The notes under the pieces: generated by a model
Told to the model about the DNA's origin: nothing
Databases searched by the model: none
Seen by the model: only the letters and a program-made list of their open reading frames with translations
Part shown: piece after piece, positions 19,901 through 29,369 of the stretch
Layout: each line of letters opens with the position of its first letter
Position numbering within the stretch: the first letter of the stretch is position 1
Translations under genes and position numbers: made by a program
Assembly: GCF_004217115.1 (NCBI RefSeq)
Contig: NZ_SHKN01000001.1
Coordinates: 1,863,781-1,927,780, forward strand
Direction of reading: 5' to 3'
Origin: Ancylomarina subtilis
GTDB taxonomy: Bacteria; Bacteroidota; Bacteroidia; Bacteroidales; Marinifilaceae
Length of the DNA stretch: 64,000 nucleotides

Positions 19901-22900
19901 GGATTCACAAGAACATAGGCTGTTTCATCTAAATCTGTATTACAAGAATTCACTTGACATTCTACCTTATAATTTTTGGGTGTATTAACATCAAAAGGTT
20001 GAATGTTTGGAATTTCAATTTCAGACTGGTCATCATATTCAGGTCGAGCTACATCATCAATAAACCAACGATAAGTTAGATTCTCGCCCGTTGTAACAGC
20101 TCTAAATATAACATTCTCACCCTGACAAGCCGTCTGATTATCAATAGGTGCAAGGGTAGGTATTGGATGAACATCCTGAAATCCCAAACTAAAGTCGGTT
20201 CCACAAGCATTTGTAACTTCCACTCTATAATTACCTTCGTCTGCAAAATCAGCGTTAGCTAGATTTAAACTTTCTGAAGTTTCACCAGCAATAACTCCAT
20301 CATTAAACTTCCAAAGAATACTTTCACCTGTGGTTGCATCGTATATAATTGGTCCTAAAATCAATGGTTCGTTCACACAAACACCTGTTAAAGCTTCAAG
20401 TCCTGCGGTAATATTTGGCACATCGTTGATAACAATATCAACTGTATAAGTTACATCTGTACCACAAGTTCCACTTACAACACAGGTATATGTACCTGCA
20501 TTTTCCAAAACAACTCCGTCAATCTTAAGAGTCGCAACATTTCCAGGATTCGTACTTCCTGCAGGAATGGTCCATGTATATGTCGGATTATCCCCCGTCA
20601 CCTTAGCTTCAAGTAACAAGGCGTCACCCACACAAAGAGGTCCATAATCCCAAGTTTCAGTCTTAACTATTTCATCAAATACATTTACAAAGCGTGTTGA
20701 ACTCTTAGTTCCACACCCATCAGTCACTTCAACTTTATACAAACCCGTCTCAGAGTTATCAAGCCCCTTGATGTTATATTTTGCTTCATCAGTCGTTCCT
20801 GTTAAAGCTCCTCCGTCTTTAGTCCAGGCATAAGTCACAGAAGAATTAAATACTGGATCCAAAGCAATATCAACCTCAATATCTTCAGCCACATTATGAC
20901 AGACAGGGTCGATATCTGTGATACCATTAATAACTAAATCATCGAAATGAGAAATATTAAAGTTCTTAATTTCAACAGGACAAACCCCAGCTTTTACTCC
21001 AATCGAATAAGTCCCATTTGTAGCTTCAGTTGCAATTAAGTTTAAACTTGAGTTAATACCAAGATCATCTCCAATATTATCTGCTCCTCTAATCCATTGA
21101 TAAGTGTAAGGTGTAGAACCTGATAAACCATTCACACTAAAACTAGCACCCGAACCAATACAGATCTCTTTATCTGCAATAGGATCAAAACTTGCGGGAA
21201 CATCAACCTGAACACTAACCTCACTTGAATAATTATCCGGAGCTGTAACTAATGCTCTAAATCTCCAACCATCCATAACAGCAGTAGCATTAGAAACAGT
21301 CAACGTACTCTTATCAGTCGTTCCATCAACACTCGACTTGACAGCTGTTCCTACTGTTGCAGCTGAATAGCTAACTCCATTATTTATACTGTATTCCCAA
21401 ACACAATCGGTTGCTGAATTTTTATAAACAACTACAAATTTATAATCGGCCCCTTCACAAATAACTATAGGTACAGGTTGCTCTGTAATTTTAATGGCAG
21501 GATCAACTGTTAATATCGCTTCAGCACTTGCAACATCAGTTGAACAGGCATTACTCACTAAACATTTGTATTTGTGACCATCAAGACCTATAGTCGCAGG
21601 ATCAATTGTCAAAGTTGCTGATATTTCTCCTCCCATCGGAAGATTATCTTCATACCATTGATAAGTAAAAGGTCCTGTCCCTTCAGCTTCTACGGTAAAT
21701 GTAGCGACACCATCTTCGGCAATTGTTATGCTCACTGGATCTTTCTTAATCACCACATTTTTATTAACAGTCAAACTTGCCTTTTCAGAATCTATCGGAT
21801 CACAATAATCCCCACTTACTTTACAATGATAAGATTGATTTTCGTTCCCCAATAGATTTGAAACAGTAAGATCTGTAGTTGTCGTACCAACAAAATCACC
21901 TCCATCGCTAATTAAGACATCGTCTTCATACCACTGATAGGATGGTGCATCTTCTGCTGTTCCCATAACTTTAAATGTTACTGAACCATCTCCCTCACAT
22001 GGTGTTTCATCTGTCGGCTGTAATGTAATTTTAGCATGTTCGCGCACATCGACTGTAAAATCCACATTTACATTTCCACAACCATTTCCAGATATCAGTT
22101 CACAACGATAATCTCCTTCGTCAATTAATTCAGCAGCTCCTAAATCAAGGACCGTACCGGAGGATAATGTAACTGCTGGATCAGCTATATTAAACCAATT
22201 ATAGGACAAGTCATCTCCGGTTCCCTTCACAATTAGACTTAACGGCTCACCAACACAAGGTTTAGGTGTAAGATCAGAGTTTGAAACAACTGCAATTGGT
22301 TTATAAATATAAACTTGAGCAGTCGTCTTTACATCACTACAAAACGCTGTGTTTGTAACTGCAGTATAAGTTAAAAGGTTACCCGAATATGTCATTCCAG
22401 ATAAAGTATGATTTAATCCATCAGCTACCTTAGCTGATTCATCTGAATTCCACCAGGAAGATGTCGCAGGATCAATACTTGTAACAACCATATTTAAATC
22501 CACATCACCAACACAAGCATTAATCTGAGCAATTGGAGCAATGCTTGGCTTAGCATGAACCGTAACAACAAAACTACCTTCAGGATTTTCACAATCTCCT
22601 GTCAACTTATACGTGTAAGTATAAGAACCCGAAGCACCAATAATTCCAGTTGAAATTCTTGTTTCTCCCTCATAGGCTGTTAGCTCAGTATTGCCATTAT
22701 CAAACCACTTAATAGAAGTTGGAGTGCCGGTCACATCAATTATTAACTCCGTTTGATCCCCCTCACATATGTCCAAAATTGCTGAAGGATCTTTAACAAC
22801 AGAAATATGATCGTTCACGACTAATTGTCGTTGATATTTCAATACAGTCCCACAAGCAAGAGTTATATCACAATAGTAAATTCCCTCATTTGCTTTTTCA

Positions 22901-25900
22901 ACAGTTGGGATTGTATAATGATCTAAAGTTGAAAGAGGAGCTCCAGTAGTTGTATTAAATCGCCATTCGAATGTTGGTGTTCCAACATAAGCAATATCAA
23001 AACTGTAATCTGTTGTTCCCTGACAAACTTCAACAGCTGGCGCTGTTAGAGCACTTGTCACACATTCAACACTTAAAGTCGCCGTAACAATTTTCTTATA
23101 ACCACACTTATTTTCTATTTCACAAGTATAAATCCCTAAATCTTCTAACTGAACATCAAGGATATTAACAACATTTTTAGGATTAGGGTCAGCAACAACA
23201 ATTGGATCACCATTGGGGTCTGTCCAAGTATATGTAAGTTCGGAACCAGTCGGTTTTGTTGCAATTTGCACTTCGAACTTTACATCTTCGCCATAACATG
23301 TTGTGATATTATTTAACGATGGATCAGAAAAATTATCTAATAAATTAATTGTAAAAGGTTCCTGATAAACCGTTCCACAATTGCCCTCTGCTGTAATTTC
23401 CCACTGACCTCTATTGACACTATTAGCTGCAAAAACAAATGGGTTAGCCATGGGATTAATTATTTGCTCCTGGCCTACAGTTACATTTTCTGCTTTATAA
23501 AAGTTTGCGTATCCATTATCAACTACGGTTATCGTCACATTTTCTCCATCGCAGTATGGGCCGACCTTATCAATCGTAATATCTGTCACCTCCATTTTTG
23601 GAGTAACAGTCAATAAACTTGTCGAATTCGAACTACCACAACGGTTAGTTACCGTTACTTTATAATTACCTGCCATTGCAGGTTTTATATTGATTAAATT
23701 AAAATCCGCATTTGTTTTATCCCCTGTTACTCCAACTGGCACCTCCCAATTATATATATAATAATCTCCGGATGTTTCTAATTCTGTTTTGTATAAATAA
23801 GATAATCCTTCACACAAAGTTACAGGCTCCAAAGCTGTCAATACAACCTGGGGATAAACCGCGTCTGCTGCTAAATTACTCACCAATTCATTTCCAACAC
23901 AGGTATGTTCATCTAAACCTCCAATATTATAACGTGCCGCGACAGCTACTTTATAATAAGCATCACTCATATCCGGTATAATTGAAAACACCGCTAAATT
24001 ATTGGTCTCAATTAAATTATTGTCTCGATACCATGAGTATTCCATCGTAGCGTCTGCCGGAACTGAACAAACAGCAGTTAAGTTCACTGATTCTTGATCA
24101 CACAGATTAGTTGGAACTTGCAAATCCGTTAAATTAGGTTTTCCAAAAATCTCAATCTCGATTTCTCTTGATAAAGGTTGACAAGCATTTTCAACATCAC
24201 AACGAATTGTATAAACCCCAGCTGAATAAGCCTTGTCCAGATTAAAATCGAAGACTTTACCTTCTGCTTTTTCAACACCATTTACTGACCATGCTATCCG
24301 ACTATACTTGCCCTCAACATTCACTTCCAAGGCCTCAAATTCACCTTCACATAAATTAGATCCTTCTGTAAGTGATAAGATTTGAGCAAGCTCATCAACA
24401 ACAACCTCAACCTCTACCTGGGCTGGCTCTAAAGCCATTCCACATTGCTGATATTCTTCCTTAAAATTAATTGAGCATCGGTATACACCTGCATTATCGT
24501 TAGTTATATTATTAAAAACCAAATTGTAACTATCAGTACCAGACACATTTGTTTCAGCAATCGGAATATAATCATTTTCCCCGTTTTTTCTTTCCCACAC
24601 ATAGGTATACCAACTGGTATCCCCGTTAGAAATATCAATATTCCCGGATAACTGCCCCAAGCAAAAATGTTGGGGTTTATTATAGGGTGTAAAACTGTAA
24701 TTAGGAATAACTAAAGCATTAAACTCTGCGGAATCCTGAACTGCTGGAACAAAAGTGATACTATCAATTGCAAAAACACCGATATTACCACTGGCATTCG
24801 CATCGATTAAAGAAATGGTTGCTTTTTGATTATCCTTAGATTTCCAAAGAGCGGATGTTGACTTCCATTTACTGGCATCATCTATTAAAAAGTTGGATTT
24901 AACCCGTTCATCATTAATATAGACATCCAAAGATTGAGGTGCGACCTCTGGATTGGCTTGTGCCATTCGACCATGAACTTTTATAATATAATTCGAATTC
25001 CTTTCAATTGGAATATCCAATTTCTGATAAACAGTATCACCCGGGACACCACCCGACATAGCTAGAAACATCAAGCCCCCACCTTCCATATCATCAAAAT
25101 CGACAAAAGAAGAATTTTCACTTTGGGGACTAAACGTTAATGCAAATTGACCTGGATATCTTAAATTTCCACTCACCTCTTCATAGTCTGTCTCGAAATT
25201 ACCTCGACCACTACTAAAATCACCATTATATAATATATCTAAAGTCGGATCTCTATAGTATGCTTTCAGGATATATTTTGTAGGAACATCAGGCGCTAAC
25301 TCGTTTAATTTTTCATTTTCGAATATTAAACTATCCGGGGTGACCTCATTTCTATACCACTCATAAAAATCCGGATCTGGGATTGACACAAAATCAACTA
25401 CAATATTATCGTTATAACTCTCACAAATGACCGACAAATCCGTCTCAAGGTCAACATGCAGATCCGGAATTATTTTAGGAATTGCTTTAGAGAATCCAGA
25501 ATAATATCCAGCAGAACCAACAACTCCCGTCTGAACCGTCCAGCATACATTCAATGCACGAGAACTTTGAAAACGAATATTACCCACAACAGCATCCATT
25601 CTATAACTAACCCATTCTTCAGTACCTAGAATTGTAGAAGCTTCTGAGGGCAAAAATTCTCTTTCTGTCGTTACACCATCTATAATATTTTCATACTTAA
25701 CGGTAGCCCCTTTTTGTGCTAATATTGTTATCACTGAATTCACACTTTCTATCGCCAACTGATCTGCAAAAGGAATATCAACCTGATGCATCCCGGTAGC
25801 AGAAAGGGGAGCTATAAAATTCATTCCTACAGTAGGACCAATTTTAGATGAACTCCCGGACAACGTTTGATACACATAGACATTCTTCCCCTTGGTATCT

Positions 25901-26994
25901 ATATACATCTTATCATTATAGTAATTACCTGTTGTTACAAGAAAAGGCTCTCCCGCATTCAATGGAAATGAATTGATGGGTGTCGAACTTCCATTCAGAT
26001 AAATATCAGTTCCATCCTCCGTCGGCACAACGATAGGAACTTCAGTAGAACTATTTCCCTCTCCTTTGAGGACAATATATTTATCTCTGATTTGTTCGTA
26101 AGGCACAATCTGATCAATACCCATATCCTGCCCGGCACTTGATCCTGATGTCCAGGAACCTGTATTGACTACAATATCTTTATCTGATAGAATATGTGTT
26201 CCGTTCAAGGCATTCATATTACCTGTTCCGAATCCTTTTATGTCATGATCAATACCTATAACATAACTTTGCCCCTTTTGCAATAATACCGTAATGGTAT
26301 CAAGTGCGGAGATGGCAAGAGGCTCTAAACTTCCAGCTATTAACTGAGTCAAAACTTCTGTTTTAATATCCGTGAACTTGACTGTGGTATTATCTTCGGT
26401 CGCCATAACTGAGAAAAAGTGAGCCCGTCTAAAAGTTGCTCCGACATTCGCCGTGTAAACATGACCTGTCCTAAATTCTTTTCCCATTGCAAAACGCCCC
26501 TTGGTCGTCAAAGATCCACCCTGGTCTTGTGTTATATGCCTCATATTAACATATATAGGCGCATCATAGGATATAAACTTAAGCCCTGCATCATCCAAAA
26601 CTGTATTCAGTTCATTGGCACCCACAACACCTATTGGGAACTCATAATCCGTTGGATACGAATAAATCTCTCCATAATTATCCGCACGAGAGGTTTCAAA
26701 AACATAACGATATGGCTCAAATCGAGAAACTTGTATTTGAGCTAATAAATTATTATCCCCCTTATAAATCCATACATCAATCAACTCTCTACTATCAGTC
26801 GTAATTACGACCACATTTCTACCAATATCTTTATTGGTATTAGATCCATTATAAAGTGGTGGCACATAGTGGATATAATCCAACTGAGCAAAAACTTTGG
26901 GAGCGAAGAGACTCAATACAAAAAATGTAAAAAGTTTAAATAGAAGCGTAGAAGGTAACAACGTTCGCTTGTCATTCACAGTATTAGTATCCAT
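16978..26994 (-). CDS. Giant Ig-repeat surface protein with type B T9SS C-terminal domain (paralogue 2)
   Basis: This 3338-residue protein is the adjacent paralogue of the 3314-residue giant downstream. It has a long N-terminal basic segment and hydrophobic signal (LLFKLFTFFVLSLFAPKVFAQ), then the same IgGFc-binding-like head ('HYVPPLYNGS', 'HILSDKDIVVNTGSW', 'GIDQIVPYEQIRDKYIVLKG'). A jelly-roll-like segment, 23 Ig-like modules from about residue 780 to 2790, PKD-like domains and a type B T9SS sorting domain ('ESPNAFTPLSKNENDRFYL', 'YNRWGELLYKT', 'CPVGAYVWVLMLDGK', ending in LVR) follow in the same order. Module-by-module correspondence (such as PCVGEPLSLIV in module 10 of both) shows a whole-gene duplication. 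Its own terminator separates it from paralogue 1, so the two can be expressed independently. It should be exported by T9SS and act as an adhesin; ligand unknown. Confidence 0.9.
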   Translation of the reverse strand: MDTNTVNDKRTLLPSTLLFKLFTFFVLSLFAPKVFAQLDYIHYVPPLYNGSNTNKDIGRNVVVITTDSRELIDVWIYKGDNNLLAQIQVSRFEPYRYVFETSRADNYGEIYSYPTDYEFPIGVVGANELNTVLDDAGLKFISYDAPIYVNMRHITQDQGGSLTTKGRFAMGKEFRTGHVYTANVGATFRRAHFFSVMATEDNTTVKFTDIKTEVLTQLIAGSLEPLAISALDTITVLLQKGQSYVIGIDHDIKGFGTGNMNALNGTHILSDKDIVVNTGSWTSGSSAGQDMGIDQIVPYEQIRDKYIVLKGEGNSSTEVPIVVPTEDGTDIYLNGSSTPINSFPLNAGEPFLVTTGNYYNDKMYIDTKGKNVYVYQTLSGSSSKIGPTVGMNFIAPLSATGMHQVDIPFADQLAIESVNSVITILAQKGATVKYENIIDGVTTEREFLPSEASTILGTEEWVSYRMDAVVGNIRFQSSRALNVCWTVQTGVVGSAGYYSGFSKAIPKIIPDLHVDLETDLSVICESYNDNIVVDFVSIPDPDFYEWYRNEVTPDSLIFENEKLNELAPDVPTKYILKAYYRDPTLDILYNGDFSSGRGNFETDYEEVSGNLRYPGQFALTFSPQSENSSFVDFDDMEGGGLMFLAMSGGVPGDTVYQKLDIPIERNSNYIIKVHGRMAQANPEVAPQSLDVYINDERVKSNFLIDDASKWKSTSALWKSKDNQKATISLIDANASGNIGVFAIDSITFVPAVQDSAEFNALVIPNYSFTPYNKPQHFCLGQLSGNIDISNGDTSWYTYVWERKNGENDYIPIAETNVSGTDSYNLVFNNITNDNAGVYRCSINFKEEYQQCGMALEPAQVEVEVVVDELAQILSLTEGSNLCEGEFEALEVNVEGKYSRIAWSVNGVEKAEGKVFDFNLDKAYSAGVYTIRCDVENACQPLSREIEIEIFGKPNLTDLQVPTNLCDQESVNLTAVCSVPADATMEYSWYRDNNLIETNNLAVFSIIPDMSDAYYKVAVAARYNIGGLDEHTCVGNELVSNLAADAVYPQVVLTALEPVTLCEGLSYLYKTELETSGDYYIYNWEVPVGVTGDKTNADFNLINIKPAMAGNYKVTVTNRCGSSNSTSLLTVTPKMEVTDITIDKVGPYCDGENVTITVVDNGYANFYKAENVTVGQEQIINPMANPFVFAANSVNRGQWEITAEGNCGTVYQEPFTINLLDNFSDPSLNNITTCYGEDVKFEVQIATKPTGSELTYTWTDPNGDPIVVADPNPKNVVNILDVQLEDLGIYTCEIENKCGYKKIVTATLSVECVTSALTAPAVEVCQGTTDYSFDIAYVGTPTFEWRFNTTTGAPLSTLDHYTIPTVEKANEGIYYCDITLACGTVLKYQRQLVVNDHISVVKDPSAILDICEGDQTELIIDVTGTPTSIKWFDNGNTELTAYEGETRISTGIIGASGSYTYTYKLTGDCENPEGSFVVTVHAKPSIAPIAQINACVGDVDLNMVVTSIDPATSSWWNSDESAKVADGLNHTLSGMTYSGNLLTYTAVTNTAFCSDVKTTAQVYIYKPIAVVSNSDLTPKPCVGEPLSLIVKGTGDDLSYNWFNIADPAVTLSSGTVLDLGAAELIDEGDYRCELISGNGCGNVNVDFTVDVREHAKITLQPTDETPCEGDGSVTFKVMGTAEDAPSYQWYEDDVLISDGGDFVGTTTTDLTVSNLLGNENQSYHCKVSGDYCDPIDSEKASLTVNKNVVIKKDPVSITIAEDGVATFTVEAEGTGPFTYQWYEDNLPMGGEISATLTIDPATIGLDGHKYKCLVSNACSTDVASAEAILTVDPAIKITEQPVPIVICEGADYKFVVVYKNSATDCVWEYSINNGVSYSAATVGTAVKSSVDGTTDKSTLTVSNATAVMDGWRFRALVTAPDNYSSEVSVQVDVPASFDPIADKEICIGSGASFSVNGLSGSTPYTYQWIRGADNIGDDLGINSSLNLIATEATNGTYSIGVKAGVCPVEIKNFNISHFDDLVINGITDIDPVCHNVAEDIEVDIALDPVFNSSVTYAWTKDGGALTGTTDEAKYNIKGLDNSETGLYKVEVTDGCGTKSSTRFVNVFDEIVKTETWDYGPLCVGDALLLEAKVTGDNPTYTWTIPAGSTNPGNVATLKIDGVVLENAGTYTCVVSGTCGTDVTYTVDIVINDVPNITAGLEALTGVCVNEPLILGPIIYDATTGESILWKFNDGVIAGETSESLNLANADFADEGNYRVEVTNACGTDFSLGFQDVHPIPTLAPIDNQTACQGENVIFRAVTTGENLTYRWFIDDVARPEYDDQSEIEIPNIQPFDVNTPKNYKVECQVNSCNTDLDETAYVLVNPNTILNTSIKGEVVYVGIPHVFDLDVTGSDLTFEWHHIHTDGTDETLEETTKTLTIDYLSLTDAGEYSCKITGECGVRFTSGYLTVKDPMRIVEDLGGDAIEKCFGEPLNLNISVEGEVFSINWFKGADDLNHHELNFSIPALDVSDAGFYRCEIVGEGANIKDTVNVVVYQTTVLNSDLKDEVLCENDDLLWTLAVSGSFLTYDWKHNGKTVSTDPTLNILNTPMDSAGIYSVDITGKCGVVSTEANLTLKKLPYFISKSDDLEKCENDAEAIFSVNYGGDNLLYQWQKDNVDIEGANSSELKIQNLRTSDAGVYKCVVSSGCGFAPEAPVQNLVVIPQLKILSESPGMEICDGEEAQFIVEVEGTDEVYQWQKNGIAIPGENAPQLAIGSASLNEEGYYSCEVSDKCTARRYSNSKKLTVNELPNSQIFGRMTLCVLEDRVAYNTAIQPDINYGWLVEGGEFTSPSEGFKTKITWGDVIEDGKVKLKILNEATGCYSEVDSLVTLHPLPVVTLASQESRGICDSEFELGGGLPVGGIYWVNGVAQNTFDPSQGNGEYQVRYSYTDDLGCSNTTDETLMTIDSLPVVKLIEDVVVGSCGSKELSAVTEENNIKWSPSRYLDDPNSLTPTFTSGETTLYVATVVDKHGCVGNDIVNVTVAPLPLITTINDTIIGECKEIELTTHISGDIDEITWSNAGDLDNSKSSNPKLIKPHVGVNDYQISVTDKYGCLGSASIKVEVLPNPEIGENQFLCEGETLVVDIKDLSNPIWKDGYTAWERIIDKPGEYELSVEENDCELKQKIVMNPSPKFELDNNDVYPGIVIFEGETYTLAPDLDPDYGPYTYTWSDSSVLPELVVVESGTYKLKVEDNIGCVATDTVVVDVKPIGIESPNAFTPLSKNENDRFYLKDINVTDRFEMYIYNRWGELLYKTNEAGYANGWDGTYKGEDCPVGAYVWVLMLDGKVKEKGNVILVR

Positions 26995-27214
26995 ATCCAG
27001 GTAGAGATGAGGTTAAAAATTACTCTTATTTAAAATAAATGATCGAAATAATAGATCTCAAGAAGACATAATTTATGTTAATACAATGTATTCAAAAAAA
27101 AGAGTATTCGTCTAATTTCTTACATAAAAAGCATATTCATGGTGATCAACAATTAATTTTATCGGACTAACTGATATAAACAAAGATACACAATTTATAG
27201 ATTATATGACCTAT

Positions 27215-27248
27215 AAAAAAAAGAGACATCCAAAAATGGATGTCTCTT
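27215..27248 (-). terminator. Terminator of the Xaa-Pro aminopeptidase gene
   Basis: Minus-strand stem AAGAGACATCCA / TGGATGTCTCTT (12 bp, loop of 4) followed by a T run, 24 bases after the stop codon. Confidence 0.9.
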
Positions 27249-27271
27249 CTAATTTTATATAATAGGAAAAC

Positions 27272-28660
27272 CTAAGAAAGCACGGTGCTTTCTACTTCTT
27301 CAACTGTTATAGGAATTCTTTTTCCAATTAGCTGACAACCGTCTTCTGTAACCAACAGGTCGTCTTCGAGACGAATTCCACCAAAATCACGATACTCATT
27401 AACCTTATCGTAATTGATATAATCCAAATATTGCTTTTCATTCTGAAACTTATCGATCAAAGCCGGAATAAAATAAATACCGGGTTCATTTGTAATTACA
27501 AAACCGGGCTTTAACTCCTTACCTAAACGCAAATATGCAGTTCCAAACTCACTGGCACGCTGAATCTTATCATCATAACCAACATAATCTTCACCAAGAT
27601 CTTCCATATCGTGAACATCTAAGCCCATCATATGACCTAAACCATGTGGCATAAATAAAGTGTGTGCTCCGGCTGCAACAGCAGCATCAGCATCACCTTT
27701 CATTAGCCCAAGCTTTATAAGACCAGAAGCAATAACCTTACACACTTCAAGGTGGATAGAACGATAATCTACACCAGGTCGAACCAATTCAGTCCCTTTA
27801 TTTATTGCTGCCAAAACAATTTCATAGATCTCCTTCTGCTTTTGAGTAAACTGACCTCCAACAGGAATGGTACGTGTATTATCCGAAGCATAATGCGTAT
27901 CCGTTTCAGCACCACAATCAACAAGTAGCAAGTCGCCTTTCTTCAACAAATTGCCATGTTCATGATTATGAAGCGTCTCTCCTCGCTTAGAAACAATGGC
28001 AGGGAATGAAAGCATTCCACCAGCACGTAGACTTATAGCCTCAACCTCACCAGCAACTTCTCTCTCGTAAACCCCATCCTGAGCCATTTTCATAGCTGTA
28101 ACATGCATTTGATAACCAGTTTCAGCAGCTCTCTCAAGCTCTACAATTTCACAAGGCTCCTTAATTTCACGCAAAGCAACAATCGCTTTAATAAACTCTT
28201 CAGAAACATTCGCTTTAATATCGGCTGGCTTCACACCAACCAACTCTTCCAATAAAATTTTATTTTCTGCGCGATAAACTGGCAAGAAATGAATTTTACG
28301 ACCCGCTTTCATTGCATCAGCAACAAAAGTGTTCAAATCTGAAAAAGAAGCCGTATTCTCAACACCAACCTGAGCTGATTGATCTTTTACTGAAGGCTGT
28401 GGTCCCATCCAAATGATATCATCAATATCGACATCATTTCCAAAAATGTAGTCTTTATCATTATCAATATCACAAACACCAGCGAAACCTGGATGATCTA
28501 AACCGAAAAAATACAGAAAATTACTATCCTGACGGTAGTGATAAATATTATGAGGACAATTCATTGGTGCATCCGGGTTGCCAAGGAATAATGCAATTCC
28601 ATCTTTCATGGATTGACGCAATTTTTCACGTCTGTTAATATAAATTTCTTTTGAAAACAT
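27272..28660 (-). CDS. Xaa-Pro aminopeptidase (M24B, aminopeptidase P family)
   Basis: I place the start at the ATG at 28660 (MFSKEIYINRREKL), giving 462 residues. An upstream in-frame extension to 28744 exists but looks like untranslated leader. The N-terminal creatinase-like domain (about 1-170) has the AMP_N hallmark 'FLGNPDAPMNCPHNIYHYRQDSNFLYFFG'. The C-terminal pita-bread domain carries the five dimetal ligands expected of M24: the two Asp in 'LLVDCGAETDTHYASDNTRT', His in 'MPHGLGHMMGLDVHD', Glu in 'ITNEPGIYF' and Glu in 'GIRLEDDLLVT'. It removes an N-terminal residue before proline, probably in the cytoplasm, where it could finish peptides released by proline-directed peptidases such as the S9 enzyme of this window. 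No signal peptide is seen. Confidence 0.93.
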   Translation of the reverse strand: MFSKEIYINRREKLRQSMKDGIALFLGNPDAPMNCPHNIYHYRQDSNFLYFFGLDHPGFAGVCDIDNDKDYIFGNDVDIDDIIWMGPQPSVKDQSAQVGVENTASFSDLNTFVADAMKAGRKIHFLPVYRAENKILLEELVGVKPADIKANVSEEFIKAIVALREIKEPCEIVELERAAETGYQMHVTAMKMAQDGVYEREVAGEVEAISLRAGGMLSFPAIVSKRGETLHNHEHGNLLKKGDLLLVDCGAETDTHYASDNTRTIPVGGQFTQKQKEIYEIVLAAINKGTELVRPGVDYRSIHLEVCKVIASGLIKLGLMKGDADAAVAAGAHTLFMPHGLGHMMGLDVHDMEDLGEDYVGYDDKIQRASEFGTAYLRLGKELKPGFVITNEPGIYFIPALIDKFQNEKQYLDYINYDKVNEYRDFGGIRLEDDLLVTEDGCQLIGKRIPITVEEVESTVLS

Positions 28661-28808
28661 GATATGTTGTTTAAAGGTATAATTAGTTAAATCGATATGA
28701 GACTCCAATATTTTTCTTGCAAAAAAAGTACTCATTCCTGTCAAAACAGACGAAAGATAAAAATTTACTTGGAATATTCCTTATTAAAAAAGCTTAATCA
28801 AGACCTAC

Positions 28809-28842
28809 AAAAAAAAGACTTCCTCAACGAGAAAGTCTTTTT
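28809..28842 (-). terminator. Terminator of the Lrp/AsnC gene
   Basis: Stem AAAAAGACTT / AAGTCTTTTT with an 11-base loop and T-rich minus-strand tail, just downstream of the regulator's stop codon. Confidence 0.75.
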
Positions 28843-28866
28843 ATATATCATTCAGTTTTTAATTAA

Positions 28867-29322
28867 CTACAAACGAATCTCCCTGTCAATAATTTGATCC
28901 AACGAGATAAATGTTTCGGTCTTAGAAACCCCAGGAACATTCTGAAGGGTATTAATCAACACATCCATAAGGTGCTGGTTGTCGCGACAGAGCATTTTAA
29001 CCAGAAATGTGAAATTACCCGTCGTAAAATGACATTCAATAATTTCAGGTATAGCTTCGATACGGCCAACGACTTGCTTATACTGATGAGCATGATCGAG
29101 AAAAATCCCGACATAAGCACAAACTTCATACCCTAAAGCCCTTGGTTTCACAATGAATCTCGATCCATCAATAATTCCAGCATCTTCGAGTTTTTTTACT
29201 CTCTGGTGAATCGCAGCACCGGAAATACCACACTCACGTGCAATCTCTAAAAAAGGAATGCGCGCATTCTTTATCAGATAGGATAATATTTTCTGATCAA
29301 CATCATCAATTTGAACCTTCAT
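28867..29322 (-). CDS. Lrp/AsnC family transcriptional regulator
   Basis: The 151-residue protein has the standard Lrp/AsnC form. An N-terminal winged helix-turn-helix comes first (about residues 1-60: 'DQKILSYLIKNARIPFLEIARECGISGAAIHQRVKKLEDAGII'). A C-terminal RAM ligand-binding domain follows ('YEVCAYVGIFLDHAHQYKQVVGRIEAIPEI', 'TGNFTFLVKMLCRD', 'LINTLQNVPGVSKTETFISLDQ'). The family senses amino acids or related small molecules and often represses its own gene. An inverted repeat in the leader (29344-29369) would suit autoregulation. The gene lies upstream of the Xaa-Pro aminopeptidase gene on the same strand but is separated from it by a terminator, so any regulatory link to peptide or proline use is a guess. 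Confidence 0.95.
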   Translation of the reverse strand: MKVQIDDVDQKILSYLIKNARIPFLEIARECGISGAAIHQRVKKLEDAGIIDGSRFIVKPRALGYEVCAYVGIFLDHAHQYKQVVGRIEAIPEIIECHFTTGNFTFLVKMLCRDNQHLMDVLINTLQNVPGVSKTETFISLDQIIDREIRL

Positions 29323-29343
29323 TCTCTTTTGTTTTTATAGCAC

Positions 29344-29369
29344 CAACTGACATTTACAGCCGTCAGTTG
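29344..29369. promoter_or_regulatory. Inverted repeat in the lrp-like gene leader, candidate operator
   Basis: Perfect 8-bp arms CAACTGAC / GTCAGTTG separated by 10 bases, 22 bases before the ATG. A minus-strand -7 element (TATTTTTG, 29396-29403) lies just upstream, so the repeat would fall at the start of the transcript. Confidence 0.4.

Noticed and set aside
6900-26800. Many 60-110 codon reading frames on the strand opposite the giants
   Set aside because: They are shadows of the real coding frame, with no start context, spacing or composition of genes.
6466-26994. DNA-level tandem repeat array or CRISPR-like structure in the giant genes
   Set aside because: The repetition is at protein level only (Ig-like modules of about 85 residues); the DNA of modules is too diverged, and there are no short identical repeats with spacers.
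28661-28744. Longer N-terminus for the Xaa-Pro aminopeptidase
   Set aside because: The extra 28 residues do not resemble the family, whose N-terminus fits the ATG at 28660.
28697-28897. Plus-strand 66-codon reading frame upstream of the Xaa-Pro aminopeptidase
   Set aside because: It crosses the Lrp terminator and part of its gene, is Lys/Ile/Leu-rich low-complexity sequence and resembles no protein.
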